A stretch of DNA of 64,000 bases from SAR202 cluster bacterium bin127 (GTDB taxonomy: Bacteria > Chloroflexota > Dehalococcoidia > Lucifugimonadales > Lucifugimonadaceae), in NCBI GenBank assembly GCA_002239045.1, contig MPNN01000006.1, forward strand, positions 1 to 64,000, written 5' to 3'. Position 1 is the stretch's first letter. Each line of letters starts with the position of its first letter. Of this stretch, positions 6,445 to 15,725 are shown in pieces. The notes beneath the pieces are model-generated. The model made no database searches, was not told where the DNA came from, and saw nothing but the letters and a program-made list of their open reading frames with translations. Made by a program: the position numbers and the translations under genes.

Positions 6445-9441
6445 TTGAATTCGGTGTTTAAAGAGACGAGTCATCGAGCTACCGGGATATCCCGTGTGGT
6501 TGGATCGAGTGTGGTTTTGGCGATGTTGTTGGTTGGGTTGGTTGCGGTTGTTGGCTGCTCATCCGAAGAGGAGCCGACCGCGGAGCCATTTAAGACGCGG
6601 ACTCCGACTCCGGTACCGCCGACACCGGTTCCAACGGCGACGGAGGTGCCAGCGACCTCGACACCGGTACCGCCGACGGCCACTGCTGTCCCTCCCACGG
6701 CAACACCGGTACCGCCAACGCCGACGCTGACACCAGTGCCGCCTTCCGCCACGCCGGTTCCTACACCTCCACCTACTGCGACGCCGATACCCCCGACTTC
6801 TACGCCGGTGCCTCCGACCGCGACGCCGATTCCTCCGACACCTACGGCGACAGCAATCCCGGCGGTTTACCGCATCGATTCCTTGGGATGGGAAAGCAGG
6901 GGCGCGGAAGGCGACAAAATAGCGGTCCGTTTCACTTTGAGTGTGGTGAATGAAGGCGAGGCAGGTCGGGACATTGGAACGCCGATCAACGCTTCGATCA
7001 ACGGGGCTGCCGCGATCGCGGTAGCGGATGTCCCTCCGTTGGACGGTGGTGAGATGACCACTTTGGTTTTTGATGTGCGCCTTGACCCCGGACAGCAGGT
7101 TGTCAAGTTGAGTGTGGACGATTCAGATTCTCTCGTGGCGTTGGATCTGCTGGTTTCGGATGTTTCGATATCGCCGGTTTCGTATCAGGTGCTGGCGGAC
7201 GAGGTGATCGCGATAAAGGTAATACTGACGAACAGCGGAACCCTGCAGTCACGTCCGATCCAGTTGATCGCGTTGAATGACGTGGTGGCGACGATTCAAC
7301 CGTTGGAACCGGGCGCGATCGCGGAAGTTACGTTCAACGTTGAGTTGCCGAAGGGCGAACACACGATTGCAGTTACTGCGTCGGCGGATGAACGGGAAGC
7401 GAATCTCTCGAACAATACGGCGGAGTTCGATATTGAAGTTGACTACGTTACGTTGAATGTCCGGGCGAGTTCCGCACAGGTGACGGGATTCATCCGAGGT
7501 GGGTCCGCGGAAGTGGAGATCGGGTTCGCGGTGAGCAATGTTGGTGTCGCCAACAGCGGTGCATTCGAGGTTGCAGTAGCTTGTCCTGAAGTGCCAGATC
7601 AAACCTGTACGGGTGAGGTCGTGGTAGAGAATCTGGCTCCGGGAGGTGAGATCACAGGCACGATTGATGCAGTGGTACCGCAGGGTGTTTCGTCAATCAC
7701 GTTGTTTGCCGGTGAACTCGAATATGGGTTCGAGTGGGGTGATCAAAACGCGATACCGCTCACGATTGAGGTCCCGCTGCAGCCAGATATTGAACCGGTG
7801 TTTGGCGCCGAGGCGGTGTTGAACGGTTACTTTAGCGATGGCGAAGGATCGGTGTCTGTGTCGGTCTCGTTGCGCAACGATGGTGCGGAGCCGATACCGG
7901 GCGAATATCCGATCGCGGTGGTTTGTGTCGAGGATGGTGAGGTTTTATCGGGTTGCGGAGATGTTGTGACATTGGACCTTCGTGACGGTTACGGACCGGT
8001 TGATGGGACATTGGATATTCGTGCACCGACTGGCGAGCTTGAGTTGCGGCTTGAGGGACCGGTGGTCGAAGGCATCAACAAAATGTTGTCGACTTCGGTA
8101 GAGATATCAGTTCCGGAACGTATCGTTGGCGTCGACCGCGAGCTTTGGAAATGTTTTTCGCGGACGCAACAGATCGACGAGTTCCCGCGCGGGAATTGCA
8201 GCGGTCGCGACGGCGACATCATCAAAAAATGGTCACCGGACCGACCGGTGACTGTGTGGATCAACGGTCTGTCTGCGTATTCGGAGTTGTTCCAGGATAT
8301 GTTGCAGGAATTGACTCCTGAGCTGAACTTCAACTACCAACTGGTGGCCGAGGAGAGGCGGGCCGATATCGCGGCTTATGTGGGGATCAGCTCGGATGAT
8401 GCAAGGGCGCTCGGGTTTAGCAGTTGTGAGGGTTTCTGGGGATGCATGAACTATGAGACTAACGACGAAAACGAGGTGGTTACGGCGGAGATAGTGATCT
8501 TCCAGGTCGAAGATGCTGGCTTGCGACAGCTCCGGATTATCAACGACACGGTCGAGTATGCGATGCTGCATGGCTTGTTGCAGGTTTTGGTGCCAATGAG
8601 CTACCGGAATGTGCCTGACAGCGTATTGAGCATCGATAAGGGACTGCGCTTCAATGAGATGAGCGCTTCTGACCGTGAATTGGTGCGGATTTTGACTAGC
8701 CCGTTGGTTAAGAGTGGCGACAGAACTGCGGACGTGGAAGCGTTGGTTGTTTTTGCGGATGAGATTTTAGATCCTCAAGAGCCGGAGCAGTTGACGAATT
8801 TGGAAATCATCGAACAAGCGCGTCTGAAAATGCACGACAGCGAAACAGTTCTTTACAACATGAACGGAGGTTGGTCAGGCGGGACGTGCGTGGGCCGGTT
8901 TGGGCCATCGCAAGTGACGGTGTCCGAGTTTAGCTCGCATCGCGGTCTGCACTATCGGCTAACCGATGCTTCTGAGCGGCTGTACGCGTTCTGGCGGTCG
9001 GAAGACGGGAGGGCGGAGTACTGGAACGGCAGCACCCGATCTTGGCGACGGTTCTCAGCCACAGATGATCAGGATCTGGCGCTAGAAACGGCGTGGTCGC
9101 CACAATATTCCGATCCGATGGTGTTACTGACTTCGGTCTTGTATTTTGGCAATGAAACGCTAATCGAGCTTGGTCGAACGGATGACGAAATCGAGTTCCG
9201 GGTGGAGCGTATTCGGGGGTACGCGACCCCTGAATGGACTGATGAACAGGCACTGTTCTCGGCGACATTCAACGTCGATCTGACCAACTACGAGATAACA
9301 ACGTTCTCGATGGATTGGCTGTTCGATGTGCGAGGGTTGGCTTGTGACGAGTATTCGGTCGAGGCGAATTTGATCGAATATGGCACGAGTTTGATCATCC
9401 CGTCCGAAGTGCGCGGCGGTTCACGAGTCGTCGGCAACTAA
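6445..9441 (+). CDS. CARDB-repeat lipoprotein with inactive metallopeptidase-like C-terminus
   Basis: A hydrophobic signal ends in the lipobox LVAVVGC, so the protein is probably a lipoprotein. Residues ~45-135 are a Pro/Thr linker built on the unit VPPTATP. Several CARDB/Ig-like beta domains follow ([23 protein letters not shown]), then a C-terminal domain that is collinear with that of the next gene. Where the next protein has HELIHALTG, this one has MLHGLLQVL, so the zinc-binding Glu and second His are absent. TTG 6445 with GGGAG eleven bases upstream is my preferred start; GTG 6424 and GTG 6454 are possible. It is 35-44 bp from the next gene, so the two likely form an operon. Confidence 0.75.
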   Translation: MNSVFKETSHRATGISRVVGSSVVLAMLLVGLVAVVGCSSEEEPTAEPFKTRTPTPVPPTPVPTATEVPATSTPVPPTATAVPPTATPVPPTPTLTPVPPSATPVPTPPPTATPIPPTSTPVPPTATPIPPTPTATAIPAVYRIDSLGWESRGAEGDKIAVRFTLSVVNEGEAGRDIGTPINASINGAAAIAVADVPPLDGGEMTTLVFDVRLDPGQQVVKLSVDDSDSLVALDLLVSDVSISPVSYQVLADEVIAIKVILTNSGTLQSRPIQLIALNDVVATIQPLEPGAIAEVTFNVELPKGEHTIAVTASADEREANLSNNTAEFDIEVDYVTLNVRASSAQVTGFIRGGSAEVEIGFAVSNVGVANSGAFEVAVACPEVPDQTCTGEVVVENLAPGGEITGTIDAVVPQGVSSITLFAGELEYGFEWGDQNAIPLTIEVPLQPDIEPVFGAEAVLNGYFSDGEGSVSVSVSLRNDGAEPIPGEYPIAVVCVEDGEVLSGCGDVVTLDLRDGYGPVDGTLDIRAPTGELELRLEGPVVEGINKMLSTSVEISVPERIVGVDRELWKCFSRTQQIDEFPRGNCSGRDGDIIKKWSPDRPVTVWINGLSAYSELFQDMLQELTPELNFNYQLVAEERRADIAAYVGISSDDARALGFSSCEGFWGCMNYETNDENEVVTAEIVIFQVEDAGLRQLRIINDTVEYAMLHGLLQVLVPMSYRNVPDSVLSIDKGLRFNEMSASDRELVRILTSPLVKSGDRTADVEALVVFADEILDPQEPEQLTNLEIIEQARLKMHDSETVLYNMNGGWSGGTCVGRFGPSQVTVSEFSSHRGLHYRLTDASERLYAFWRSEDGRAEYWNGSTRSWRRFSATDDQDLALETAWSPQYSDPMVLLTSVLYFGNETLIELGRTDDEIEFRVERIRGYATPEWTDEQALFSATFNVDLTNYEITTFSMDWLFDVRGLACDEYSVEANLIEYGTSLIIPSEVRGGSRVVGN

Positions 9442-9485
9442 ATCGTTAGCGGTTCCATTAACTTCGTCGAATTAGGATGATCCGG

Positions 9486-12179
9486 ATGAGGCCGCGGATC
9501 GCAGTAATTGTTTCGGTTGGGTTGTTTTTGGTTGCGCTGGCCTCGTTCGGCGTTGCATCAGGTGTCGATGCGCAGGGTCCGGAAGCGGTGTTGCGAGTTT
9601 CGGATGTGGAGGTTACCGAAATCGCAGAGTTGTCAACCACAGTACGGTACGAGGCGCTGGTTACGGTCGAGAATTCGGGCGACGGGTACTTCGAGGGAGC
9701 TCAGCGGATCGAGTATCAACTTGAAAATGGCGAACGAACGTTGGTGTACATCGTCACTGAATTGGCGGCTGGAAAAGATTTGAGGTTCACGTTCCGATTC
9801 GAATTGGCGCCGGGAGATCGAACGTTGGACGTGATGGTGGGCGAAACGGTGCATGAGACCGAGATTCATGTTGCGGCAGTCGATCTTTCGCTTGCGGTGG
9901 GCGATCGACGGGTAGTGACGGGAGGGATTGTGGAGTTTGACGTTAATGTGACTAATGAAGGGGACCGTCTCGCTAGGGAGGTCGAGTTGACGGGTCGATG
10001 GGAACGGGTTGATGACGGTGAGGAAGGCGAAGTGGATTTCGGTCAGCTCGTCGAGTCGTTGGACGTTGGTGGCAGCGTGTCTGCGGTGGCTAGTTTCGAG
10101 ATAACTCCCGGGGTTTACAGATTCCAGATGACAGCGTCGACGGTATCGGTCGAGGATGCTGTGCAGAACAACGTCGTCGAATTTGCGTTGGATGTCGAGT
10201 TCGTGGAGCTGGAAGTTAGTGTGAATTCGATCGAAACCGTCAAATGGCACACAGATGGTCGGGGGTTGGTGTCGATATCTTTGGAGGTTGGCAACGTCGG
10301 TGTCGTTCGAACTGGACGCCTGCCGGTGGGAGTTGAGTGTGCGGACGATTTCTGCTCAGGATTGACCGTGACGGGACCAATTGACGTTGGTACAACCGCA
10401 ACTGTTGACTTCACGGTTTGGGTGAAGGTCGGCAGCGTTGCAGCGACGATCTACGCGGGTGGGAATGACGATGGATTCAGGTGGGGAGAGGACAATGTGA
10501 TCGAGACGACAATTGAGGTACCCGAGGGACCGCCGTTGGAGTGGTCGTTGTCGGCGGTTTCGGACGCAGAAGAGTTTCGGTACTGGAGCGATGGGTCGGC
10601 GAATGCGGTTTTTGAGACGACGATGGTGAATGTGGGTAGCGATCTCGTTGTCGGTGAATTACAGATATCGGTGTCCTGTTCGCAATCGGGCGAGGTTGTT
10701 GTCGATTGCGGCGGTGATCTATCGGTTTCGCTCGATCCGTCGATTGAACCTAACGTTTCGCAGCACGTCGTCAGGGTTCCGAAAGGTGAGACGATGTTGC
10801 ATTTTTCCCAAGGCGAGGACATAGAGTTGACGGCGGAGGCAGTGGTGCCGGAACGCGTCTTGGGGGTCGATCGAGAAATCTGGGACTGTTTCAGCGATCG
10901 ATCGAACGTTCGAAGAGAAACGCGAAGTGATTTGGGTGTAGGTTGCGGCGGATGGCGTAACGAATTCGTGACGAAATGGCAGATCGGAAAGCCGATACTG
11001 ATCTGGACTGAGGGTGACCCAGAGTATGTCGCGATATTCGACGAGGTGCTGGAATATGTCGCGCCGTTGCTCAACGTCGAGTTTGAGCGGGTCGCAAATA
11101 AATCAAGGTCTGAGTTGCGCGCCTATCTGGGTCTGTCTCGGAGCGAACGGATAAGTGCTCTACGATGCAATTTTGCGGCAGGCTGCACCAGTTTCGATGT
11201 TGGTGCTGACGGGACGATCTTGTCGGGAGATTTAGTGGTTTGGCCACCGTATTCAACGTACACGGAATCTGGTCGCAACCACATGATATACAGCATCGCG
11301 TTGCACGAGTTGATCCATGCGTTGACGGGTATGTTGCATCGCCACGCTGACCGGACGAGCGTGATGGGTTACGACTCGCTGGACTACACCACGCTGGGTC
11401 GTACAGACGCGGCGTTGCTACGGATTACGTCGCACACCTTGGTAAAACCGGGAATGCGCTTCAACGAGGTCGGCGAGTTGATAGTTTTCGCGGACGAAAT
11501 GTTGGATCGGGTGGAGGAATCTGAAATCACCACGGCGGAAGTACTGCGTCGGGCCCACGCGACGATGATGGACGCGGGTTCCGCTAGTTACCAAATCTCA
11601 GGGGGATGGACAGAATGCGATATCTTGTTTGACGATGCTCAATACTCGATAGGCGGATTCAGGCCGCGCGCGTCGCGTTGGGTTCACTTCAACGATGAAA
11701 AGATCGACCTGTTCCTCGTCCGTTCGCAATCCCGGCTGCAATTAATCGAGTACTGGGCGTTGATTGAGGGGCAGTGGCGCCCGATACCGGGGACGGCGAA
11801 CCTGAAGGGATTGGGTTTCCGGGATTCGTTCTCAAGTCCGCTTACGATGCTATCCAGCATCGTTTTGTACGGTGACGATGCCGAGTTGACGGTGATTTCT
11901 GAAGACGACGGAATAGTGTCGATCGAGGTTTCTTTGGAAGGTGCCGATGTACGTACGGGATGGAGCCAGAACACTCAGTTAGGCGTGCAGCTACAGGTGG
12001 ACACAAAAGACTACACGATCCCGAGCTACCAGTTGGAATGGTCGTTCGAATCCGAGGATGCGAATGTTTGCGACTCATATCGGCTTGAAGCCAGCGAGGG
12101 AGAATATGGATCAGGGTTCGAATTCCCCGACGCGATTCGCGACGGGTCGGGGGTGTTGCGTTTGAGTGGAGGTCGTTGA
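9486..12179 (+). CDS. Secreted CARDB protein with metzincin-like zinc peptidase domain
   Basis: A signal peptide (IAVIVSVGLFLVALASF ... VDAQG) is followed by CARDB-type beta repeats and a C-terminal peptidase-like domain. That domain has HELIHALTGMLH, an HExxH zinc site with a third His, followed after ten residues by SVMGY, which fits a Met-turn. The spacing to the third His is one residue longer than the classic metzincin consensus. ATG 9486 has AGGA at correct spacing; ATG 9477 overlaps that site. The whole protein is paralogous to the upstream gene (shared VPERVLGVDREIWDCF and LVKPGMRFNE segments). Role: probably an exported or surface-bound protease. Confidence 0.75.
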   Translation: MRPRIAVIVSVGLFLVALASFGVASGVDAQGPEAVLRVSDVEVTEIAELSTTVRYEALVTVENSGDGYFEGAQRIEYQLENGERTLVYIVTELAAGKDLRFTFRFELAPGDRTLDVMVGETVHETEIHVAAVDLSLAVGDRRVVTGGIVEFDVNVTNEGDRLAREVELTGRWERVDDGEEGEVDFGQLVESLDVGGSVSAVASFEITPGVYRFQMTASTVSVEDAVQNNVVEFALDVEFVELEVSVNSIETVKWHTDGRGLVSISLEVGNVGVVRTGRLPVGVECADDFCSGLTVTGPIDVGTTATVDFTVWVKVGSVAATIYAGGNDDGFRWGEDNVIETTIEVPEGPPLEWSLSAVSDAEEFRYWSDGSANAVFETTMVNVGSDLVVGELQISVSCSQSGEVVVDCGGDLSVSLDPSIEPNVSQHVVRVPKGETMLHFSQGEDIELTAEAVVPERVLGVDREIWDCFSDRSNVRRETRSDLGVGCGGWRNEFVTKWQIGKPILIWTEGDPEYVAIFDEVLEYVAPLLNVEFERVANKSRSELRAYLGLSRSERISALRCNFAAGCTSFDVGADGTILSGDLVVWPPYSTYTESGRNHMIYSIALHELIHALTGMLHRHADRTSVMGYDSLDYTTLGRTDAALLRITSHTLVKPGMRFNEVGELIVFADEMLDRVEESEITTAEVLRRAHATMMDAGSASYQISGGWTECDILFDDAQYSIGGFRPRASRWVHFNDEKIDLFLVRSQSRLQLIEYWALIEGQWRPIPGTANLKGLGFRDSFSSPLTMLSSIVLYGDDAELTVISEDDGIVSIEVSLEGADVRTGWSQNTQLGVQLQVDTKDYTIPSYQLEWSFESEDANVCDSYRLEASEGEYGSGFEFPDAIRDGSGVLRLSGGR

Positions 12180-12213
12180 TGCGTCGTTCCGAATGGTGGT
12201 GCGATGTGATGGG

Positions 12214-13386
12214 CTACGAGATTAACGCGGCCCATTGAGTGTCAAGGTGAGACTCGATGTAGTCTCGGTCAAGTTCGTAACCGAGTCCGGGTTTATCGGA
12301 GAGGTGGAGGTGACCATCGCGTATGTCAAGCGGTTCGGTTAGGCAAGCGTTGTACGAAGGGACCGCGTGGTGATTCATCTCGAGGCGGTAAATGTTCGGC
12401 ACGTTCATCAAGACGTGTGCGCCGGAGATTACGTTGAAAGAACCTGACGCGTCGTGCGGTGAAATGGGGATGTAGAAGGTTTCGGCGAGGTGCGCGATCT
12501 TCTTCATTTCGGAGATTCCGCCGGTCCAGCAGATGTCGGGCATGATGTAATTGACGAGACCTTCGGTCAGGTACGGTAGGAAGTCCCACCGGGTGAATTT
12601 CCGCTCACCGATGCAGAGGTTGATGTCGGTGTTGCGGCGAAGTTGGCGGTGTGCTTCGAGGCTTTCGGGTTGCAAAGGCTCCTCGAACCAAGTCAAGTTG
12701 TAAGGCATCATCCGGTTGCAAAGGTCAGTGGCGGTCGAGACGTCGAAGTTTCCGTGGGCGTCGATCATCAACTCGATATCTGGACCGAGACTCTCTCGGA
12801 GCGCGGCCATCAGGTCTTCAGCGTGAGCGCCGGCAGCGGCTGAGATTTTGCCGTCGATGTATCGGCGGTGCTTGGCACCCATTTCAGGCGAAAACGGGTC
12901 AAGTTTCAAAGCCTGATAACCGAGGGCGACCTGTGCCTTGGCGTCGGCGACGCAGGCATCTATATCATCGGCTGGGCCGCAATGCGAGTAGAGAGGCACC
13001 GAGTCACGCATGGGACCGCCGAGGAGGTCGTAGACGGTTCTTCCGAGCGCTTTGCCTTTGATGTCCCAAAGGGCCATGTCCACTCCGCTGGCCAGAGTAG
13101 TGGCGAATCCGCGGGAGCCCAAGGTCCCGAAGCGTCGGTATATTTGGTGCCAGATGCGGTCGATGTGATTGGGGTCTTGACCGATCAGTCCTTCGGAGAA
13201 GTCTTGACCGACAAGGTCGTTCTTCAGTAAGGCATAGGTCTGGGCGATGACGATGGCACCACCACCGCCTACGTTAGTGGATTCTCCGTAACCGGTGATG
13301 CCTTCGTCGGTGTCGATTTCGACAAACATCCATGGTCGCGATTCTTGAGCGCGTACGACGTATGCACGGAGGTCGGTGATTTTCAT
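12214..13386 (-). CDS. Enolase-superfamily sugar-acid dehydratase (mandelate racemase/MLE type)
   Basis: From ATG 13386 (MKITDLRAYVVR) the protein is about 390 residues, typical of the family. The capping domain has DEGITGYGES, and the barrel carries metal-ligand sites IDAHGNF, WFEEP and CIGER plus the catalytic-side ISPHDASG. The DxH ligand pair is like D-galactonate/D-mannonate dehydratases, so dehydration of a sugar acid is likely, but the substrate cannot be read off. The frame extends 24 codons upstream to 13458, but that extension is unlike the family. It is convergent with the CARDB operon and divergent from higB. Confidence 0.85.
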   Translation of the reverse strand: MKITDLRAYVVRAQESRPWMFVEIDTDEGITGYGESTNVGGGGAIVIAQTYALLKNDLVGQDFSEGLIGQDPNHIDRIWHQIYRRFGTLGSRGFATTLASGVDMALWDIKGKALGRTVYDLLGGPMRDSVPLYSHCGPADDIDACVADAKAQVALGYQALKLDPFSPEMGAKHRRYIDGKISAAAGAHAEDLMAALRESLGPDIELMIDAHGNFDVSTATDLCNRMMPYNLTWFEEPLQPESLEAHRQLRRNTDINLCIGERKFTRWDFLPYLTEGLVNYIMPDICWTGGISEMKKIAHLAETFYIPISPHDASGSFNVISGAHVLMNVPNIYRLEMNHHAVPSYNACLTEPLDIRDGHLHLSDKPGLGYELDRDYIESHLDTQWAALIS

Positions 13387-13500
13387 TTGGGGAGCCTCGA
13401 GGGTGTCGATTGACAGTTCGCCATTTGTTTCGAATGAGTAGACGGGTTCATGGTACACATAGTCGTGGTTGTGTGACGGGCTTTGAAAGCGAACAGATGT

Positions 13501-13506
13501 TATATT
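13501..13506 (+). promoter_or_regulatory. Candidate -10 box of higBA
   Basis: TATATT lies 15 bp upstream of the higB start codon, followed by a GAGAAAGG ribosome-binding site. No -35 box at 16-18 bp is convincing. Confidence 0.35.
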
Positions 13507-13520
13507 GAGAAAGGTATTGG

Positions 13521-13802
13521 ATGGCGATAAAGAGTTTCCGCGATCGACGGACGGAGCGGCTGCATGCCGACGAATTCGTAGCAGACTGCCAATCGTTCGA
13601 GCGACAAGCGAGGATCAGGTTACGATATCTTGACGGTGCGACCACGTTGCGTAACTTGTCGGGTGTCCGAAGCAACAGACTTGAAAAGCTACGGGGGGAT
13701 CGTGAGGGCCAGTATTCGATCCGGGTCAATCGCCAATGGCGGATCTGTTTTCGCTGGTCGAACAACGAAGCCTACGATGTTGAAATTGTCGACTACCACT
13801 GA
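13521..13802 (+). CDS. higB: HigB-type RelE/ParE-fold toxin
   Basis: The 93-residue protein ends LRGDREGQYSIRVNRQWRICF ... VEIVDYH, the signature of the HigB branch of RelE/ParE toxins, which cut mRNA in the ribosome. It has the family's toxin-first order, with higA 35 bp downstream. It begins MAIKSFRDRRTERL, as many HigB proteins do. The operator is not obvious. The annotation is firm for the family and inferred for activity. Confidence 0.88.
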   Translation: MAIKSFRDRRTERLHADEFVADCQSFERQARIRLRYLDGATTLRNLSGVRSNRLEKLRGDREGQYSIRVNRQWRICFRWSNNEAYDVEIVDYH

Positions 13803-13803
13803 A

Positions 13804-13837
13804 TCTGAGGTAACAACGTGTCTGAGGTAACAACGTG
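13804..13837 (+). repeat. Perfect 17-bp tandem duplication carrying the higA ribosome-binding site
   Basis: TCTGAGGTAACAACGTG occurs twice in a row. Each copy has GAGG and a GTG. The GTG of copy 1 opens a six-codon frame (MSEVTT) that stops at 13836-13838, overlapping the higA ATG at 13838 (TGATG). Confidence 0.9.
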
Positions 13838-14185
13838 ATGAAAAGGGATGAATACACCCGAGAGATCAAAAACGGCTTGCCGCCGATACATCCGGGCGAG
13901 TTGTTGTTGGACGAGCTTGAATACACGAATATCGATAGGAAACGGTTCGCAGAGATGTTGGCAGTGCCTTTCGAACAGTTACAGGCGTTCCTGAGCGGCG
14001 AACGCGATGTGGATGCTGAATTTGCGTTGCGTCTGGAACGCTACTTCGGTTCCGGGGCGCGCATGTGGATGAACATACAAACCGCTTATTCGTTGAAAGT
14101 GGCCGAGAGAGAGTTGGGAAAAACGATCTCCGATGAGGTCGTGCCAAGAGAGAAGGATCCGTCGGAGGTAGTCGAGGCAGCTTGA
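13838..14185 (+). CDS. higA: HigA-type antitoxin
   Basis: PPIHPGELLLDELE at the start and an XRE helix-turn-helix (KRFAEMLAVPFEQLQAFLSGERDV) identify a HigA antitoxin of 115 residues. It should neutralise HigB and repress the operon. GARMWMNIQTAYSL is the usual HigA dimer segment. ATG 13838 is preferred over the in-frame GTG at 13835, which belongs to the tandem duplication. Confidence 0.88.
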   Translation: MKRDEYTREIKNGLPPIHPGELLLDELEYTNIDRKRFAEMLAVPFEQLQAFLSGERDVDAEFALRLERYFGSGARMWMNIQTAYSLKVAERELGKTISDEVVPREKDPSEVVEAA

Positions 14186-14214
14186 TGACTCGAATGTGAT
14201 CATCGTCGTGTGAA

Positions 14215-14232
14215 GCGGTGTTGCGACACCGC
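14215..14232 (+). terminator. Hairpin downstream of higA
   Basis: GCGGTGT-TGCG-ACACCGC forms a perfect 7-bp stem 30 bp after the higA stop. No T run follows, so it is at most a weak intrinsic terminator. Confidence 0.35.
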
Positions 14233-14320
14233 GTTCGGGTGTTAAACTGCGAACGCATGGATTTAACGGCGTCGTCGATGGCGATGCGCCATGTAATGCA
14301 ATAGAGGAACAAGGAACGTC

Positions 14321-15244
14321 ATGCGCTTCTGCTACGCCCACCGGCGATTCACGCTATATCCACAGTCTGTAGACACTTGGGATGTGCACCCAGATAACTA
14401 CACCCCCGAATTCTTGGACCGTGCACGCGACACGGGATTCGACGCCTTGGAGTGTGGATTCGAGGTGCTGGACAAGCTGGGCGACGCCAAGTCGATATCC
14501 CAATTCGGCGAACGCGTGCGGTCGCACGGTCTCAAGGTCGGTGCTATCCGCTCTGGCGGTACGCTGACTGAAGCGAGGCACGGTCCGCAGAACCGCGAAA
14601 AGCTGATGCGTGCGGTCGAGTATGCCGAGAACGTCGGTGCGGAAGTGGTCAATGGCGCGTTGAGTGCGCCGGCTCGTTATCCTGGGCACCCACCAGGGTC
14701 GATTCCCGGCAGCGTCAGCGGGTGGCCCAAGTCCCAAGATGCCAGCAGAGACGCCGAGATGTGGGTCTACGACTCTCTGACTTCGGCTTTTCAAGAGGTT
14801 TGTGATTCGACCGACAATGTCGATGTAACCATTGAGGTGCACCAGAACTCCCCGGTCGATAACTCGTGGTCAGCAGTGTTGATCAACGACATGATCGACC
14901 GCGAAAACTTCGGCATCAACCCCGATATCGGCAACATCGTCTGGACGTACGACGTGCCGGAAGAGGACTACGACGCGGCGATCGATGCATTAGCACCGAT
15001 CTCGAAGTATTGGCACTGCAAAAACCTGCACCGTGTCTATCATCCTGAGAATCAGCGAACCGTTTTCATACGCGTGCCCTTGCAAGACGGCGAGGTAGAC
15101 TACCGGTACGCAATATCGGCGATGGCCAATGCCGGTTACAGCGGATACATGGCTATTGAAGGCACCCAGAACGGCGATCAGTGGCACAAGGACGGCATTT
15201 CGCTCGAATATGCTAAGGGGATCTGGGCCGAGTTTGAAGATTGA
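14321..15244 (+). CDS. Sugar phosphate isomerase/epimerase-like TIM barrel protein
   Basis: The 307-residue protein follows the xylose-isomerase-like (AP endonuclease 2) barrel: FDALECGFE, VGAEVVNGAL, VTIEVHQNS, FGINPDIGN and YMAIEGTQN are successive strand ends, with Glu, His, Asp and Glu residues placed as metal ligands. WHCKNLH lies on strand 7. The family isomerises or epimerises sugars such as tagatose or inosose. ATG 14321 follows AGAGGAACAAGGAACGTC, which contains AAGGA. Substrate unknown. It stands alone between higBA and a membrane protein gene. Confidence 0.8.
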   Translation: MRFCYAHRRFTLYPQSVDTWDVHPDNYTPEFLDRARDTGFDALECGFEVLDKLGDAKSISQFGERVRSHGLKVGAIRSGGTLTEARHGPQNREKLMRAVEYAENVGAEVVNGALSAPARYPGHPPGSIPGSVSGWPKSQDASRDAEMWVYDSLTSAFQEVCDSTDNVDVTIEVHQNSPVDNSWSAVLINDMIDRENFGINPDIGNIVWTYDVPEEDYDAAIDALAPISKYWHCKNLHRVYHPENQRTVFIRVPLQDGEVDYRYAISAMANAGYSGYMAIEGTQNGDQWHKDGISLEYAKGIWAEFED

Positions 15245-15300
15245 CTGTAATCTACAGCACCGAACAACTGATTCGCCAGACATTTGGAACGGGGTAATTC

Positions 15301-15690
15301 ATGCAAGAGGCTGATCGCGAAGCTGAGGAGACGTCTGAACCTATAAAACCGGAGATCGAAGAGGACGAAGATGTCTTTTTTCGAGACGTATCGGAGGATT
15401 TGGACGACGAGGAGAGAACATCGTACGCGGTGCTCTTAATCCTTGCGGTTGGCGGTTTCGCCGTAGGTGCGTTGCTGCTGAACATCACGTTGACATCGGC
15501 GATCACCTTGAAAGAGTACATGGGCGAAATCGGCTGGGTAATCGCACCGGCACCGATGCTCCTGTTCGGCTTGGGTTCGATTTGGCAATACGAGGTTATG
15601 TGGCTCCAACGTCTCGGCGCCGCGGCGTTGGGTTTCTCATTGGCTCAGTACATAATGTTGGCGATCGGGTTTTCGGTCTTGGCGATCTGA
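15301..15690 (+). CDS. Small membrane protein with acidic N-terminus
   Basis: The first 40 residues are very acidic (EIEEDEDVFF, EDLDDEE). Three hydrophobic helices follow: LLILAVGGFAVGALLL, WVIAPAPMLLFGLGSIW and LGAAALGFSLAQYIML. I do not recognise a family. ATG 15301 has GGGGTAATTC upstream, and the gene is convergent with the xerD-like recombinase gene, 35 bp away. Function unknown. Confidence 0.65.
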   Translation: MQEADREAEETSEPIKPEIEEDEDVFFRDVSEDLDDEERTSYAVLLILAVGGFAVGALLLNITLTSAITLKEYMGEIGWVIAPAPMLLFGLGSIWQYEVMWLQRLGAAALGFSLAQYIMLAIGFSVLAI

Positions 15691-15725
15691 ACTTGGTCGA
15701 TCGCCGAGGTTTTGCGATCTCGGTT

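Noticed and set aside
6471..6752. Minus-strand frame rich in Gly/Val
   Set aside because: It is the complement of the Thr/Pro linker of the CARDB lipoprotein; low-complexity DNA keeps several frames open.
6600..6860. Short periodic repeats that could suggest a CRISPR array
   Set aside because: They code the VPPTATP linker in frame and have no spacers. The same holds for the linker at 33540-33920.
13387..13458. N-terminal extension of the enolase-superfamily gene
   Set aside because: The extra residues are unlike the family, and MKITDLRAY at 13386 is the usual start.
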